This document shows positions 1 to 8,528 of a DNA stretch of 59,475 nucleotides, piece by piece. Each line of letters opens with the position of its first letter. Position 1 is the first letter of the stretch. Below the pieces are notes generated by a model, which ran no database searches, had not been told where the DNA came from, and saw only the letters and a program-made list of their open reading frames with translations. The DNA comes from Kiloniellaceae bacterium (lineage in GTDB: Bacteria; Pseudomonadota; Alphaproteobacteria; Kiloniellales; Kiloniellaceae), in assembly GCA_021776195.1 (NCBI GenBank), contig JAJFGK010000017.1, positions 1-59,475 of the forward strand, given 5' to 3'. The translations under genes were made by a program, and so were the position numbers.

Positions 1-160
1 AACCTTCGCTTGGCTCGGGCGATGCCGGAGGCTGGCCAAGGACTGGGAAAAATCAATCGCCAGCGCAGAGGCCTGGGTCCTCATTGCCCACATCCGCCTC
101 GTCACCCGCCGCCTCGCAAGGTATTGTTATGTCCCATAGAGTTTTGAGTCAGACTCTGAG
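1..160 (+). mobile_element. 3' end of an IS5-family insertion sequence (truncated by window edge)
   Basis: The first 139 bases encode the C-terminus of an IS5-type transposase. The next about 20 bases (140-160) look like the element's terminal repeat, and they fuse into the end of the ParA gene on the other strand. The exact outer end is uncertain (about 156-160) because the other terminus lies outside the window. Base composition here and up to about 1.2 kb is clearly AT-richer than the rest of the window, which fits a mobile or plasmid-derived segment. Confidence 0.7.
2..139 (+). CDS. IS5-family transposase, C-terminal fragment (5' end outside window)
   Basis: Reading from base 2 gives 45 codons to a TAG at 137-139. 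The translation begins TFAWLGRCRRLAKDWEKS and ends RRLARYCYVP. The FAWLxxxRRLxKDxE block and the AxxxxAxIRxxxRRLxR tail are characteristic of the DDE transposases of the IS5 family (IS427/IS1031-like group). The catalytic Glu region is normally just upstream of or within the RRLAKDWE segment. Only the end is visible, so whether the element is active cannot be judged. Confidence 0.72.
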   Translation, partial: TFAWLGRCRRLAKDWEKSIASAEAWVLIAHIRLVTRRLARYCYVP

Positions 161-976
161 TGATGGCACCAAGCTATCCCGCTTGGCTAACGATAGCGCA
201 TTGAACCATTTTTGGTACGCCTGTGTAGGACGGGCCTCCTGGCCGCCCCGCGATCTGCGTCGATAATTCTGAACGATCGACCCGAGGTATTTTGGTTCTG
301 TTGCAGGCCACGGATAATCTGCCTCGTTAAGAACCTCTTGCGCAGCCGCTTTTTGAGACCACGCGTTCCATTTTGGAAGCACCCGGCTAAGCGAACGTAA
401 TGCCATGGCGGAAAAGAAGTCAGGCGCCATGGGAACAATAAAACCGTCACTAGTACATAATAAATTCTGATTTATCGCACCAAGACTAGGGCTCATATCT
501 ACTAGTGCATAATCAATATCGTTTGCGTCGGCAGTTATGTTAATAAGATGTCGCAAAGAGCCGGGAATATTCTGAAAGGCTGATAACGAAGATGACAATT
601 CATGAGCAATCGATAAAGTGCTTTCATTTTCCGAAAAACCTACGTGCCCAGGTAGCACGAAGAGCCCTGGACACCCCGGAACCGTCTGTAACTGCACCGG
701 AGCGAGAGGCACCGGACGTGCGTCAAAGGCAGGTGCAAGACCGTCTCGTATGTTGCGTGGAGGTTGATCCCTCCGTCCTTCAAAAGGATACTCCTCTTCG
801 TGACTGTACTCGAGTACCAAGCCGGTAAGGTTGCACTGCGGGTCGCAGTCCACCAACATGACTCGCTTGCCCAACTCCGCGAGCTTCCATCCGATGTTGA
901 AGGCTGATGTTGTCTTGGCGACACCACCCTTGTGATTGAAAAATGCAATCTGATATGATTTCGGCACTGGCGACAC
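149..976 (-). pseudogene. ParA/Soj-type partition ATPase, C-terminus cut off by an IS element
   Basis: The 275-residue product has the deviant Walker A motif HKGGVAKTT at about residues 15-23, a VDCDPQCNLT switch segment (about 43-52) and a DYALVDMSPSLG Walker B region near residue 160. This is a MinD/ParA-superfamily ATPase of plasmid or chromosome partition. Relatives continue well past the QKWFN...LVP stretch. Here the frame runs into the IS5-like terminal sequence: the last few residues after DSLVP are encoded at least partly by the IS end, and the stop lies inside it. No parB or parS-like repeats are seen nearby. It is probably non-functional or altered. Confidence 0.75.
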
Positions 977-1286
977 CTCGCTTCTCTACTCAATCTAATC
1001 TTGTGTATGGAGATTACCTCGGCGGCACGGTTTCGCAAGCGCGCAGTCGATTCACCGATCCAATTCTAGGTTTGCCACTGACCTAACGCATTTTATCACT
1101 CTCAATTTGCTACTGCAGCGAAGGTCTTCTTTATCGGGCTGCGTTGCACAATCGGCTCAAGTGTTAAATGCCTGCTATGGGCCGTAGAACTCTGGTCGGC
1201 TCCTGTCTTGAGGTGCCCCGTTACCCGCCTTCGGGCCGCCATGCCGCTGGAAACAGTTGATCAATACAGACCCCACCCCAAGTCAC
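977..1286. other. Intergenic, AT-richer; no gene recognised
   Basis: This 310-base stretch lies between the start of the ParA-like gene and the 3' end of the MttB-family gene. It should contain the promoter for the ParA gene (leftward). The segment around 1137-1165 faintly resembles an insertion-sequence end, but no matching inverted partner or transposase frame is present. Base composition changes from AT-richer to GC-rich at about 1200-1260, which probably marks the border of the acquired segment. Confidence 0.5.
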
Positions 1287-2831
1287 TCAAGCCGCATCGA
1301 GCCCGACCCGCAAAATCTCTTCCTTGCGATGGGCCATGTATTCCTCCATGGCCTCGCGGCGCTCGGGGGCCAGGGGCGGTTCTTCGTACTGCTCGAGGAG
1401 CTGCTTGTAGAGCTTGTGGGCGCGCTGGGTGGCGTCGGGGGCGCCGGCCTCTTCCCAGGCCTCGAAGTTGCGCCAGTCGGAGATGATCGGCGGGTAGAAG
1501 GCAGTGTCGTAGCGGGCCAGGGTGTGGGGCGTGCCGAAGAAGTGCCCACCGGGCTCGACGTCCTCGAGGGCGGCCATGCCCAGGGCATCGTCGTCGAGGG
1601 CCAGGGGTTTCAGCCAGGCCATCATCATCTGGATCATCTCGGCGTCGACGACGATCTTCTCGAAGGACGCGGTCAGGCCGCCCTCGAGCCAGCCGTGGCC
1701 GTGCCAGACCAGGTTGCAGTGGGCCATGATCACGGCCCAGATCGACATCAGCGATTCGTAGGTGCCCTGGGCGTCGACCGCGTTGGAGGCGTTCACGTTG
1801 CTGGAGCGGTAGGGCAGCTTCAGGTGGCGCGCCAACTGGCCGCCGGCCAGAACCCCGGTGACGTATTCCGGCGAGCCGAAGACCGGCGCGCCCGACTTCA
1901 TGTCGACGTTGGAGGTGAAGCCGCCGTAGATCATGGCGGCGCCGGGCCGCACCATCTGGGCAAAGGCCAGCATGGCCATGGCCTCGGCGTGCTGCTGGAC
2001 CAGGGCGCCGGCGACGGTCACCGGGCTCATGGCGCCGCAGAGGGTGAAGGGGGTCACGATCACCGGCTGGCCGGTCTCGACCAGGGCCATGAGGCCGGCG
2101 ACCATCTCCTTGTCCACCCGGCGCGGCGAGTTGACGTTGATGTTGGAGAGGATGCCGGGTTTGTCGAAGGCTTCCTCCCTGGTGATGCCGCGCGAGCGGC
2201 AGTTCATCTCGACGGCGTCCTGGACCCGCTGCCGGCCGATCGGGCGCGGCGCCCAGCATTTGTCGGTCAGGGTGGCGTAGTTGTAGAAGACGTCCAGATG
2301 GCGCGTCGTCGCCGGCAGCTCCTGGGCCTCGACCGGCGGGCCGCCGCAGAGGTGGACCGAGTTCAGGATCTGCGCCATGCGGATCAGGTTCATCTGATCG
2401 GGCGCGTTGCCGGGGCGCCGGCCGCCTTCCAGGTCCGAGGTGTTGGGCGGGCCGGAGACCAGGGTGAAGTGGATCTCGTTGCCGCCGAGGTGAATGTCGT
2501 TCTCGGGGTTGCGGCCATGGAGGTGAATTTCCGAGGGCGCCTTGGCGATCATCTCTTCGATCAACTGCCGGGGAAAATGCACCATGCAGGTTTCGCGGTC
2601 CACCCGGCAGCCCGCCGCGGCCATGATCGGCAGGGCCTCTTCGCTCCAGACCTGCAGGCCCAGGGTCTCCAGGACCTCCAGAGCCTTGTCGTGAATGCGC
2701 TCGAGCTGCTCGCGGTTCAGGACCTCCAGGGGCGGGTGCGGATTGAACAGCCGCGACCGGGGCGACTGTTCGAAGGACTGGGAACCGCGCCTGTCGATAT
2801 TGGCTTGGCGGCGGGTCGAGCGGCGGGCCAT
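1287..2831 (-). CDS. Trimethylamine methyltransferase (MttB) family protein, non-pyrrolysine type
   Basis: A 514-residue protein of the MttB/COG5598 family. Family members move a methyl group from a quaternary or tertiary amine to a corrinoid protein. Family features include the N-terminal HDKALEVLETLGLQVW segment, GRNPENDIHLGG, and the C-terminal GGHFFGTPHTLARY block. The frame is open throughout with no internal amber codon, so it belongs to the large non-Pyl branch. One characterised member, MtgB, uses glycine betaine; the substrate here cannot be told. No corrinoid protein or RamA-like activase is adjacent. ATG start at 2831. Confidence 0.85.
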   Translation of the reverse strand: MARRSTRRQANIDRRGSQSFEQSPRSRLFNPHPPLEVLNREQLERIHDKALEVLETLGLQVWSEEALPIMAAAGCRVDRETCMVHFPRQLIEEMIAKAPSEIHLHGRNPENDIHLGGNEIHFTLVSGPPNTSDLEGGRRPGNAPDQMNLIRMAQILNSVHLCGGPPVEAQELPATTRHLDVFYNYATLTDKCWAPRPIGRQRVQDAVEMNCRSRGITREEAFDKPGILSNINVNSPRRVDKEMVAGLMALVETGQPVIVTPFTLCGAMSPVTVAGALVQQHAEAMAMLAFAQMVRPGAAMIYGGFTSNVDMKSGAPVFGSPEYVTGVLAGGQLARHLKLPYRSSNVNASNAVDAQGTYESLMSIWAVIMAHCNLVWHGHGWLEGGLTASFEKIVVDAEMIQMMMAWLKPLALDDDALGMAALEDVEPGGHFFGTPHTLARYDTAFYPPIISDWRNFEAWEEAGAPDATQRAHKLYKQLLEQYEEPPLAPERREAMEEYMAHRKEEILRVGLDAA

Positions 2832-2954
2832 GGCGAAGCCTCCTTTGCTGGCCGGTCAAGATAGCCAGCCGCGCCGCCGGGCCTGTGTGCCCAATGCGTC
2901 GCTTTGTATCGCGCTTTGGTGCGGGGGCCTTGTCAGCTCCCGCGGCAGAGCCCG

Positions 2955-4751
2955 TCAGCTCTTGCGGTAGAGCCCGTCCAGGGCCTCGCCGAAGCGCGCC
3001 TTGATGACATGGCGGCGGATCTTCAGGGTCGGCGTCATCATGGCGTTGTCCACCGTGAAGGCCTCTGCGGCGAGGATGAAGCGGCGGACCTTTTCCAGGT
3101 TCGACAGTCCCTTGTTGACCCGGTCGACCACCCCGGCCAGGGCCTTGAGCAGCTCCGCGTCGCCGGCCAGGCTGGTCAGATCGCCTTTCTTGCCCGCGGC
3201 CCGCTTCCATTCGGTGAGGAAGGTCTCGTCGGGCACCAGCAGGGCGACCAGATTGGGCCGCTTGTCGCCGTAGACCATGGCCTGGCCGATTTCGGGTTCG
3301 AGCGTCAGGATCGACTCGATCCGGGCCGGCGAGATGTTGTCGCCGCCGGAGAGCACGAGGATGTCTTTCTTGCGGTCGGTGATCTTCAGGTAGCCGTGGC
3401 GGTCGAACTCGCCGATATCGCCGGTGTGCAGCCAGCCGTCGCGGATCGCCACCTTGGTCGCCTCCGCGTCGCCCCAGTAGCCCTGCATGACCAGCTCGCC
3501 GCGCACCAGGATTTCGCCGTCGTCGGCGATCCTGACCTCGACGCCCTTCAGCGGCGGGCCCACGGTCTCCATGCGGACCAGGCCCGGCGGATTGGCGGCG
3601 ATGACCGGCGAGGCCTCGGTCAGGCCATAGCCCTGGAGAATTCTGAGGCCCATGGCGGTGAAGAAATCGCCGATCTCGGGATTGAGCGCCGCGCCGCCGG
3701 AGACCATGGCCTTGAGCCGCCCGCCGAAGCGCTGCCGGACCTTGTCGCGCACCAGGCGCTCCACCACGGTGTCTTGGATGCGCTCCAGGGGCCCGAGGCT
3801 CGCGGGGTCGGCGATGCGCTTGCGGCCCAGGGTCTCGGCCAGGTTGAACAGGGTCTGCTTCAGGCCGCCCTGCTTGATGACGCCGCGGCGAATACGCTGA
3901 TGCATGGCCTCGTAGAGCCGCGGCACCGCGGTCATGATGGTCGGGCGCACCTCGGCCAGGTTGGTCAGGAGCTGGTCGGCGCTTTCGGCATAGTAGATCT
4001 GCGCGGCGATGGAGATCGGAAAGAACTGGCCGGCGGTGTGCTCATAGGAATGGGACAGCGGCAGGAACGACAGGAAGGTCTCGTGACCGAGCCCGAAGTC
4101 GCGCAGCAGGTGATAGGCGCCCATGCAGTTGCACAGGATGTTGGCGTGGCTCAGCATGACACCCTTGGGCGCGCCGCCGGTGCCGGAGGTGTAGATAAAG
4201 CAGGCGGTCTCGTCGCGGTCGGCCTGGCCCACCAGGTCCTCCACGTCGTCCGGCTCGCGGGCACCGCTCTCGCAGAGCTCCCGCCAGTCCATCGACAGGC
4301 ATCCCTCCGGTGCGGTTTCCGCCAGGGTCTCCATGGCGACCAGCCAGCGGCAGTCCGGGCTGTCGGGCAGGGCGGGGACGACGCGGTCGGCCAGGGCCGG
4401 GGTCGAGACGATGACGCCGCGGGCCCCCGAGTCGCTCAGAATGTGGCGGTGGTCGGCCGCGGTGTTGGTGGTGTAGGCCGGCACGGTGATGCCGCCGGCG
4501 GCCATGATCGCCAGGTCCGCGACGAGCCATTCCGGGCGGTTTTCCGAGACCACCACGACCCGGTCGCCGCGCTCCAGGCCGAGGCGCCGCAGCCCGCGCG
4601 ACAGGTCCTTGACGGCGGTGGCGATCTCGGCCCAGCTTTGGGACCGATAGGTGCCGTCCGCCTTGGACCACAAGAAGGGCTCGGCACCGCGAGTCGCGGC
4701 CTGCGCGAAGAACATCGCGGGAAGACTTGGCCAGGCGTTGAAGTCGATCAC
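2955..4751 (-). CDS. Long-chain fatty-acid-CoA ligase (AMP-forming)
   Basis: A 598-residue ANL-superfamily enzyme that activates fatty acids as acyl-AMP and then acyl-CoA. Motifs in order: the P-loop-like YTSGTGGAPKGV (about 235), GYGLTEASPV (about 370), the TGD aspartate in WLHTGDIGEF and the hinge DRKKDILVLSGGDNISP (about 465). Length and the DxxHILSDSGARGVIV N-terminal region fit the bacterial FadD15/AMP-forming long-chain group. The start is GTG at 4751 (MIDFNAW). It is transcribed divergently from pepF across a 170-base gap that carries tandem repeats. Confidence 0.9.
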   Translation of the reverse strand: MIDFNAWPSLPAMFFAQAATRGAEPFLWSKADGTYRSQSWAEIATAVKDLSRGLRRLGLERGDRVVVVSENRPEWLVADLAIMAAGGITVPAYTTNTAADHRHILSDSGARGVIVSTPALADRVVPALPDSPDCRWLVAMETLAETAPEGCLSMDWRELCESGAREPDDVEDLVGQADRDETACFIYTSGTGGAPKGVMLSHANILCNCMGAYHLLRDFGLGHETFLSFLPLSHSYEHTAGQFFPISIAAQIYYAESADQLLTNLAEVRPTIMTAVPRLYEAMHQRIRRGVIKQGGLKQTLFNLAETLGRKRIADPASLGPLERIQDTVVERLVRDKVRQRFGGRLKAMVSGGAALNPEIGDFFTAMGLRILQGYGLTEASPVIAANPPGLVRMETVGPPLKGVEVRIADDGEILVRGELVMQGYWGDAEATKVAIRDGWLHTGDIGEFDRHGYLKITDRKKDILVLSGGDNISPARIESILTLEPEIGQAMVYGDKRPNLVALLVPDETFLTEWKRAAGKKGDLTSLAGDAELLKALAGVVDRVNKGLSNLEKVRRFILAAEAFTVDNAMMTPTLKIRRHVIKARFGEALDGLYRKS

Positions 4752-4869
4752 GAGCGCCGCGCTCCCAGTTTTGTCGTGGCGCGCACCGGGGCGCGCGGTA
4801 CTTTGATTGCAGGGGACGTTATCATGGAGTCTGGCAGGCGGTGCAAGGTCGTGTGCCCGGAAGCCCAGA

Positions 4870-4923
4870 ATGAGCGGGAGCCAACAATGAGCGGGAGACC
4901 GGAATGAGCGGGAGGCCGGAATG
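4870..4923 (+). repeat. 17-bp tandem repeat carrying the pepF start codon: three overlapping 6-codon ORFs
   Basis: ATG codons occur at 4870, 4887, 4904 and 4921, exactly 17 bases apart, within near-identical units of the form ATGAGCGGGAGNCCGGA. Each unit reads MSG... for six codons and stops at a TGA that overlaps the next ATG as ATGA. The products are MSGSQQ, MSGRPE and MSGRPE; the fourth ATG is the pepF start, also MSG. Each unit carries a GGGAG Shine-Dalgarno-like stretch about 8 bases before the next ATG. The sequence facts are direct; translational coupling is inference. Confidence 0.85.
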
Positions 4924-6708
4924 AGCGGTTCGTCGAAAAGCGCGGTTCGCCAGGGCGAGTTGCCGCGCTGGGACCTGACGCACTTCTATGCCGGGCCCCA
5001 GAGCCCGGCGTTGGCGTCCGACCTGGAACGGGCCGGGCGCGAGGCCAAGGCCTTCCGGCGTGACCGCGAGGGCCGGCTGGCGGCGCTGGACGGGGCCGGC
5101 CTGGCCCGGGCCATCGCCGACTATGAAGCGCTGGACGAAATCCTGTCGCGGGTCATGAGCTATGCCCAGTTGGTCTATGCCGGGGCCATGAGCGACCCCG
5201 AGGTCGCGCGCTTCTATCAGTCGATGCGCGAGCAGGTGACCGCGATTACGGCCCATCTGGTCTTCTTCACCCTGGAGCTCAACCGCCTGTCCGACGACGA
5301 GCTGGAGGCGCGGCTGGGCGATCCGGCCCTGGCGCGCTACGCGCCGTGGATCCGCGACCTGCGGGCCTTTCGCGACCACGAGCTTTCCGAGGAACTGGAG
5401 CGCCTGCTGCAGGACAAGAGCGTGACCGGGCGCGGCGCCTGGACCCGGCTGTTCGACGAGACCATGGCCGGCCTGCGCTTCGATTTCCGCGGCGAGGCCC
5501 TGACCTCGGCCGAAATCCTGAACAAGCTGTCCGACAGCGACGGCGCGGCGCGAAAGGAGGCGGCACAGTCCCTGGGCGCCACCTTGCAGGGCAGCCTGAC
5601 CACCTTTGCCTTCATCACCAACACCCTGGCCAAGGACAAGGAGATCGAGGACCAGTGGCGCGGCCTCGAGCGCCCGGTCTCGTCGCGCAATCTGGCCAAC
5701 TTCGTCGAGGACGAGGTGGTCGAGGCCCTGGTGAGCGCCGTGCGGGAGGCCTATCCCCGGCTCTCGCATCGCTACTATGGCCTGAAGGCGCGCTGGTTCG
5801 GGGTCGAGCAGTTGCCCCACTGGGACCGCAACGCGCCGCTGCCCGATGAACCGGACCGGGCCATTCCCTGGGACCGGGCGCGCGAAACCGTGCTCGCGGC
5901 CTACGGCGCCTTCTCGCCGGTCATGGCCGAGATCGGCGGGCGCTTTTTCACCGAGGGCTGGATCGACGCCGAGCTGCGTCCGGGCAAGGCGCCCGGCGCC
6001 TTTTCCCATCCCACGGTGCCGTCGGTGCATCCCTATATCCTGATGAACTACCAGGGCCGCACCCGCGATGTCATGACCCTGGCCCACGAGCTGGGTCACG
6101 GGGTCCATCAGGTGCTGGCCGCCGAGCGCGGCCACCTGGTCTGTCAGACACCCCTGACCCTGGCCGAGACGGCCTCGGTCTTCGGCGAGATGCTGACCTT
6201 CCAGTCCCTGCTGGCGGCGGAGCGCGAACCGGCGCGCCGCCGGGCCCTCCTGGCCTCCAAGGTCGAGGACATGCTGAACACCGTGGTGCGGCAGATCGCC
6301 ATGCACAGTTTCGAGACCCGGGTCCACGACGAGCGCCGTGGCGGCGAGCTGCTGCCCGAGCGGATCAATGCGATCTGGCTGGAGACCCAGCGCGAGAGCC
6401 TGGGGCCGTGCCTGGCGCTGGGCGAGGAGGCCGGCACCTTCTGGTCCTATGTGCCGCACTTCATCCATTCGCCCTTCTACGTCTACGCCTATGCGTTCGG
6501 CGATTGCCTGGTGAACTCGCTCTATGCGGTCTTCGAGCAGGCGGGCGACGGTTTCGCCGAAAAGTACCTGGAGATGCTGCGGGCCGGCGGCAGCAAGCGC
6601 CACGGCGCCCTGCTGGCGCCCTTCGGGCTCGATGCCGCCGATCCCGGTTTCTGGCGTCGGGGCCTGGCGCTCACCGAACAGTTCATCGACGAGTTGGAAG
6701 CGCTATGA
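4921..6708 (+). CDS. pepF: Oligoendopeptidase F (M3 family zinc metallopeptidase)
   Basis: A 595-residue cytosolic M3B peptidase that cleaves short peptides. The zinc motif HELGH lies at about residues 389-393 (AHELGHGVHQ), and the third ligand Glu sits in TLAETASVFGE. The PHFIHSPFYVYAYAFGD segment near the C-terminus is the family's substrate-tyrosine region. Length is normal for the PepF/M3 group. The start at 4921 is the last ATG in a chain of tandem start-like units. The stop overlaps the next gene's ATG (ATGA at 6705-6708), so the two are probably co-translated. Confidence 0.93.
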   Translation: MSGSSKSAVRQGELPRWDLTHFYAGPQSPALASDLERAGREAKAFRRDREGRLAALDGAGLARAIADYEALDEILSRVMSYAQLVYAGAMSDPEVARFYQSMREQVTAITAHLVFFTLELNRLSDDELEARLGDPALARYAPWIRDLRAFRDHELSEELERLLQDKSVTGRGAWTRLFDETMAGLRFDFRGEALTSAEILNKLSDSDGAARKEAAQSLGATLQGSLTTFAFITNTLAKDKEIEDQWRGLERPVSSRNLANFVEDEVVEALVSAVREAYPRLSHRYYGLKARWFGVEQLPHWDRNAPLPDEPDRAIPWDRARETVLAAYGAFSPVMAEIGGRFFTEGWIDAELRPGKAPGAFSHPTVPSVHPYILMNYQGRTRDVMTLAHELGHGVHQVLAAERGHLVCQTPLTLAETASVFGEMLTFQSLLAAEREPARRRALLASKVEDMLNTVVRQIAMHSFETRVHDERRGGELLPERINAIWLETQRESLGPCLALGEEAGTFWSYVPHFIHSPFYVYAYAFGDCLVNSLYAVFEQAGDGFAEKYLEMLRAGGSKRHGALLAPFGLDAADPGFWRRGLALTEQFIDELEAL

Positions 6709-7982
6709 CCGGCCCGCTTCCCGCGCCCGAGGGCGACAAGCCGCGGCCGCAGCGGATCGCGGTGATCGGCGCCGGCGCGGTCGGACTCGGCGCGGCGCTG
6801 TTCCTGCAGCGCGACGGCCATGCGGTCACCCTGATCGACCGCGGCGAACCGGGGCGCGCCACCTCCTATGGTAATGCCGGCGGCGTGGTGGTGAGTTCCT
6901 GCCTGCCGCTGGGCACGCCGGGGATGCTCAAGAAGATCCCCAAGATGCTGCTCGACCCGAACTCGCCGCTGGTGATCCGCTGGAGCTATCTGCCCAAGAT
7001 CGCACCCTGGCTCGTCGATCTGCTGCGCACCAGCAGCCAGAAACGGGTCGAGGCCGTCGCCCCGGCCATGGCCAACCTGGGACTCTATGCCGGCGAGGCC
7101 TGGACGGTCCTGGCGCGTCAGGCCGGGGTCGAGGAGGCGCTGCGCCCGGCCGGCTGGCTGAAGGTCTACCGGACCCGCGAAGGCCTCGAGGGCACGGCGC
7201 TGGAGCGCCGGCTGGCGGCCGAGCTGGGGATCAAGCTGGACTACCTCAACCCGGACGAACTGCGCCAGCTCGAGCCCAACCTGGCGCCGATCTACCAGGG
7301 TGCGCTCTTCAACCCGGACAGCCGCTTCGTGGTCAATCCGGGGCGCATGACCACGGCCCTGGCCGCGGACTTCGTCCAGCGCGGCGGGGTCATCGAGCAG
7401 CGCGCGGTGGCGGACCTGACCGAGACCGAGATGGGGGTGTCCCTCGCCACCGACGGCGGACCCTTGGAGTTCGAACGGGTCGTCGTGGCGGCCGGCGCCT
7501 GGTCGCGGCTCTTCCGGGACCGCCTCGGCGTGCGGCCCAAACTCGACACCGAACGGGGCTATCACCTGATGCTGGAGACGCCCGAGCGCGGCATCGCGCG
7601 GCCGGTCAGCGAATCCGAAAAGTACATCACCATGAGCCCGATGGAAGAGGGGCTGCGGGTCAGTTCCCTGGTGGAGTTCGGCGGCCTCGACCTGCCGCCC
7701 GACTACCGGCGCATGGAGCGCGCCCTGCCCGAGGCGGTCCGTGCGCTGCCCTCGCTGCGGCCGCAGATCCAGTCGCGCTGGATGGGCTATCGCCCGAGCC
7801 ATCCCGACTCCCTGCCGGTGATCGGCCCGGCGCCGCGCATGACGCGGGTGATCTGCGCCTTCGGCCATGCCCACCTGGGCCTGACCCAGGGTCCGGTCAC
7901 CGGGCGCCTGGTGGCCGACCTGGTGGCCGGCCGCGAGCCCCTGATCCCGCTCGCGCCCTATACGGGCGACCGGGTGATCTAG
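6705..7982 (+). CDS. DadA-like FAD-dependent amine/amino-acid oxidoreductase
   Basis: A 425-residue DAO-family flavoprotein. The ADP-binding motif VIGAGAVGLGAALFL lies at about residues 19-33, followed by the YGNAGGVV segment typical of D-amino-acid dehydrogenases (DadA). The C-terminal flavin-binding GHAHLGLTQGPVTG is also present. The start is the ATG at 6705 overlapping the pepF stop; a longer in-frame reading back into pepF is an artefact. It probably oxidises D-amino acids or related amines released by peptide turnover, but substrate is not determined. Its final about 140 bases recur, decayed, at 10163-10326. Confidence 0.88.
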   Translation: MTGPLPAPEGDKPRPQRIAVIGAGAVGLGAALFLQRDGHAVTLIDRGEPGRATSYGNAGGVVVSSCLPLGTPGMLKKIPKMLLDPNSPLVIRWSYLPKIAPWLVDLLRTSSQKRVEAVAPAMANLGLYAGEAWTVLARQAGVEEALRPAGWLKVYRTREGLEGTALERRLAAELGIKLDYLNPDELRQLEPNLAPIYQGALFNPDSRFVVNPGRMTTALAADFVQRGGVIEQRAVADLTETEMGVSLATDGGPLEFERVVVAAGAWSRLFRDRLGVRPKLDTERGYHLMLETPERGIARPVSESEKYITMSPMEEGLRVSSLVEFGGLDLPPDYRRMERALPEAVRALPSLRPQIQSRWMGYRPSHPDSLPVIGPAPRMTRVICAFGHAHLGLTQGPVTGRLVADLVAGREPLIPLAPYTGDRVI

Positions 7983-7983
7983 G

Positions 7984-8006
7984 ACACTTCCTTGTACAAG
8001 GGTGTT
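7984..8006. terminator. Possible terminator hairpin after the DadA-like gene
   Basis: Directly after the stop codon, ACAC...GTGT flanks the 12-base palindrome CCTTGTACAAGG (7990-8001), followed by TTCTT. The stem is good but the T-run is short, so this is only a candidate. Confidence 0.35.
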
Positions 8007-8258
8007 CTTGACCGGGATTGACTGGCCCTCTGGCAAGGTGCGCTCCGAGGAGAGATCCCCGCACTGGGTGCAAGGACCGGGTCTAAGGATTTCAGCGCGA
8101 TCGATATCCTAAATTCTGGCCGCTGGTTTTCTTATAATTTAATGATAATTTAGCGTGCTTAGTCCAAATTCAGGGGCGTTTTACAAGGTACCAGGCAAAG
8201 TATTCTGGAAAAACTCTCTCTTTAGATGCAATGGTGAGTTATTTTTAAGCGAAAATTG

Positions 8259-8528
8259 ATGGCCCGTTCAGGGTCGAGCAGCGCACAACGGCTTGATGCC
8301 AGGGATATGATCTGTGCCGGCCTCGCCACCCTGGTGGCGGCAGTCGTACTGGCATTCGACCTCTACATTGAACTGGGTGTTGCATCCAGCGTCGCCTATG
8401 TTGCGGTCGTCTGGATCGCTTCCCTCACAAACAAGCTCAGCCTCGTTTGGGCGGCAGTGGCCCTATCGATCGCCTTTACGGCGATTGGGTATGAAGTTTC
8501 GCCTTTAGGGGGGAACCCTGGAAGGTGA
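8259..8528 (+). pseudogene. Membrane N-terminal part of a sensor histidine kinase, separated by a frameshift
   Basis: This 89-residue frame encodes two or three hydrophobic helices (MICAGLATLVAAVVLAFDLY; YVAVVWIASLT; LVWAAVALSIAFTAIGY) and ends SPLGGNPGR-stop. In related PAS kinases I remember the same region reading SPxGGEPWKV followed by ANR or a similar turn and a last helix. The second frame here reads GEPWKVMTNRFLSV. Adding one G to the six-G run at about 8507-8512 would join the two frames into one protein. It could be a real mutation, a sequencing or assembly error, or slippage. ATG at 8259, preceded by AT-rich DNA (8100-8255). Confidence 0.7.

Noticed and set aside
1137..1165. Possible insertion-sequence terminal repeat in the left intergenic region
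   Set aside because: No inverted partner, target duplication or transposase frame could be found within reach.
1257..2864. Long open frames on the strand opposite real genes (for example 1257-2864 +, 2904-4907 +, 4822-6603 -, 41468-43357 +, 45594-47309 +, 48143-50299 -)
   Set aside because: They lie antisense to genes with clear family motifs, and their translations are Arg/Gly/Ala/His-rich low-complexity text typical of GC-rich shadow frames.
6408..6704. Upstream extension of the DadA-like frame into pepF
   Set aside because: The extension overlaps the conserved C-terminus of PepF; the ATG at 6705 with ATGA overlap and the FAD motif 18 residues later give the normal protein.
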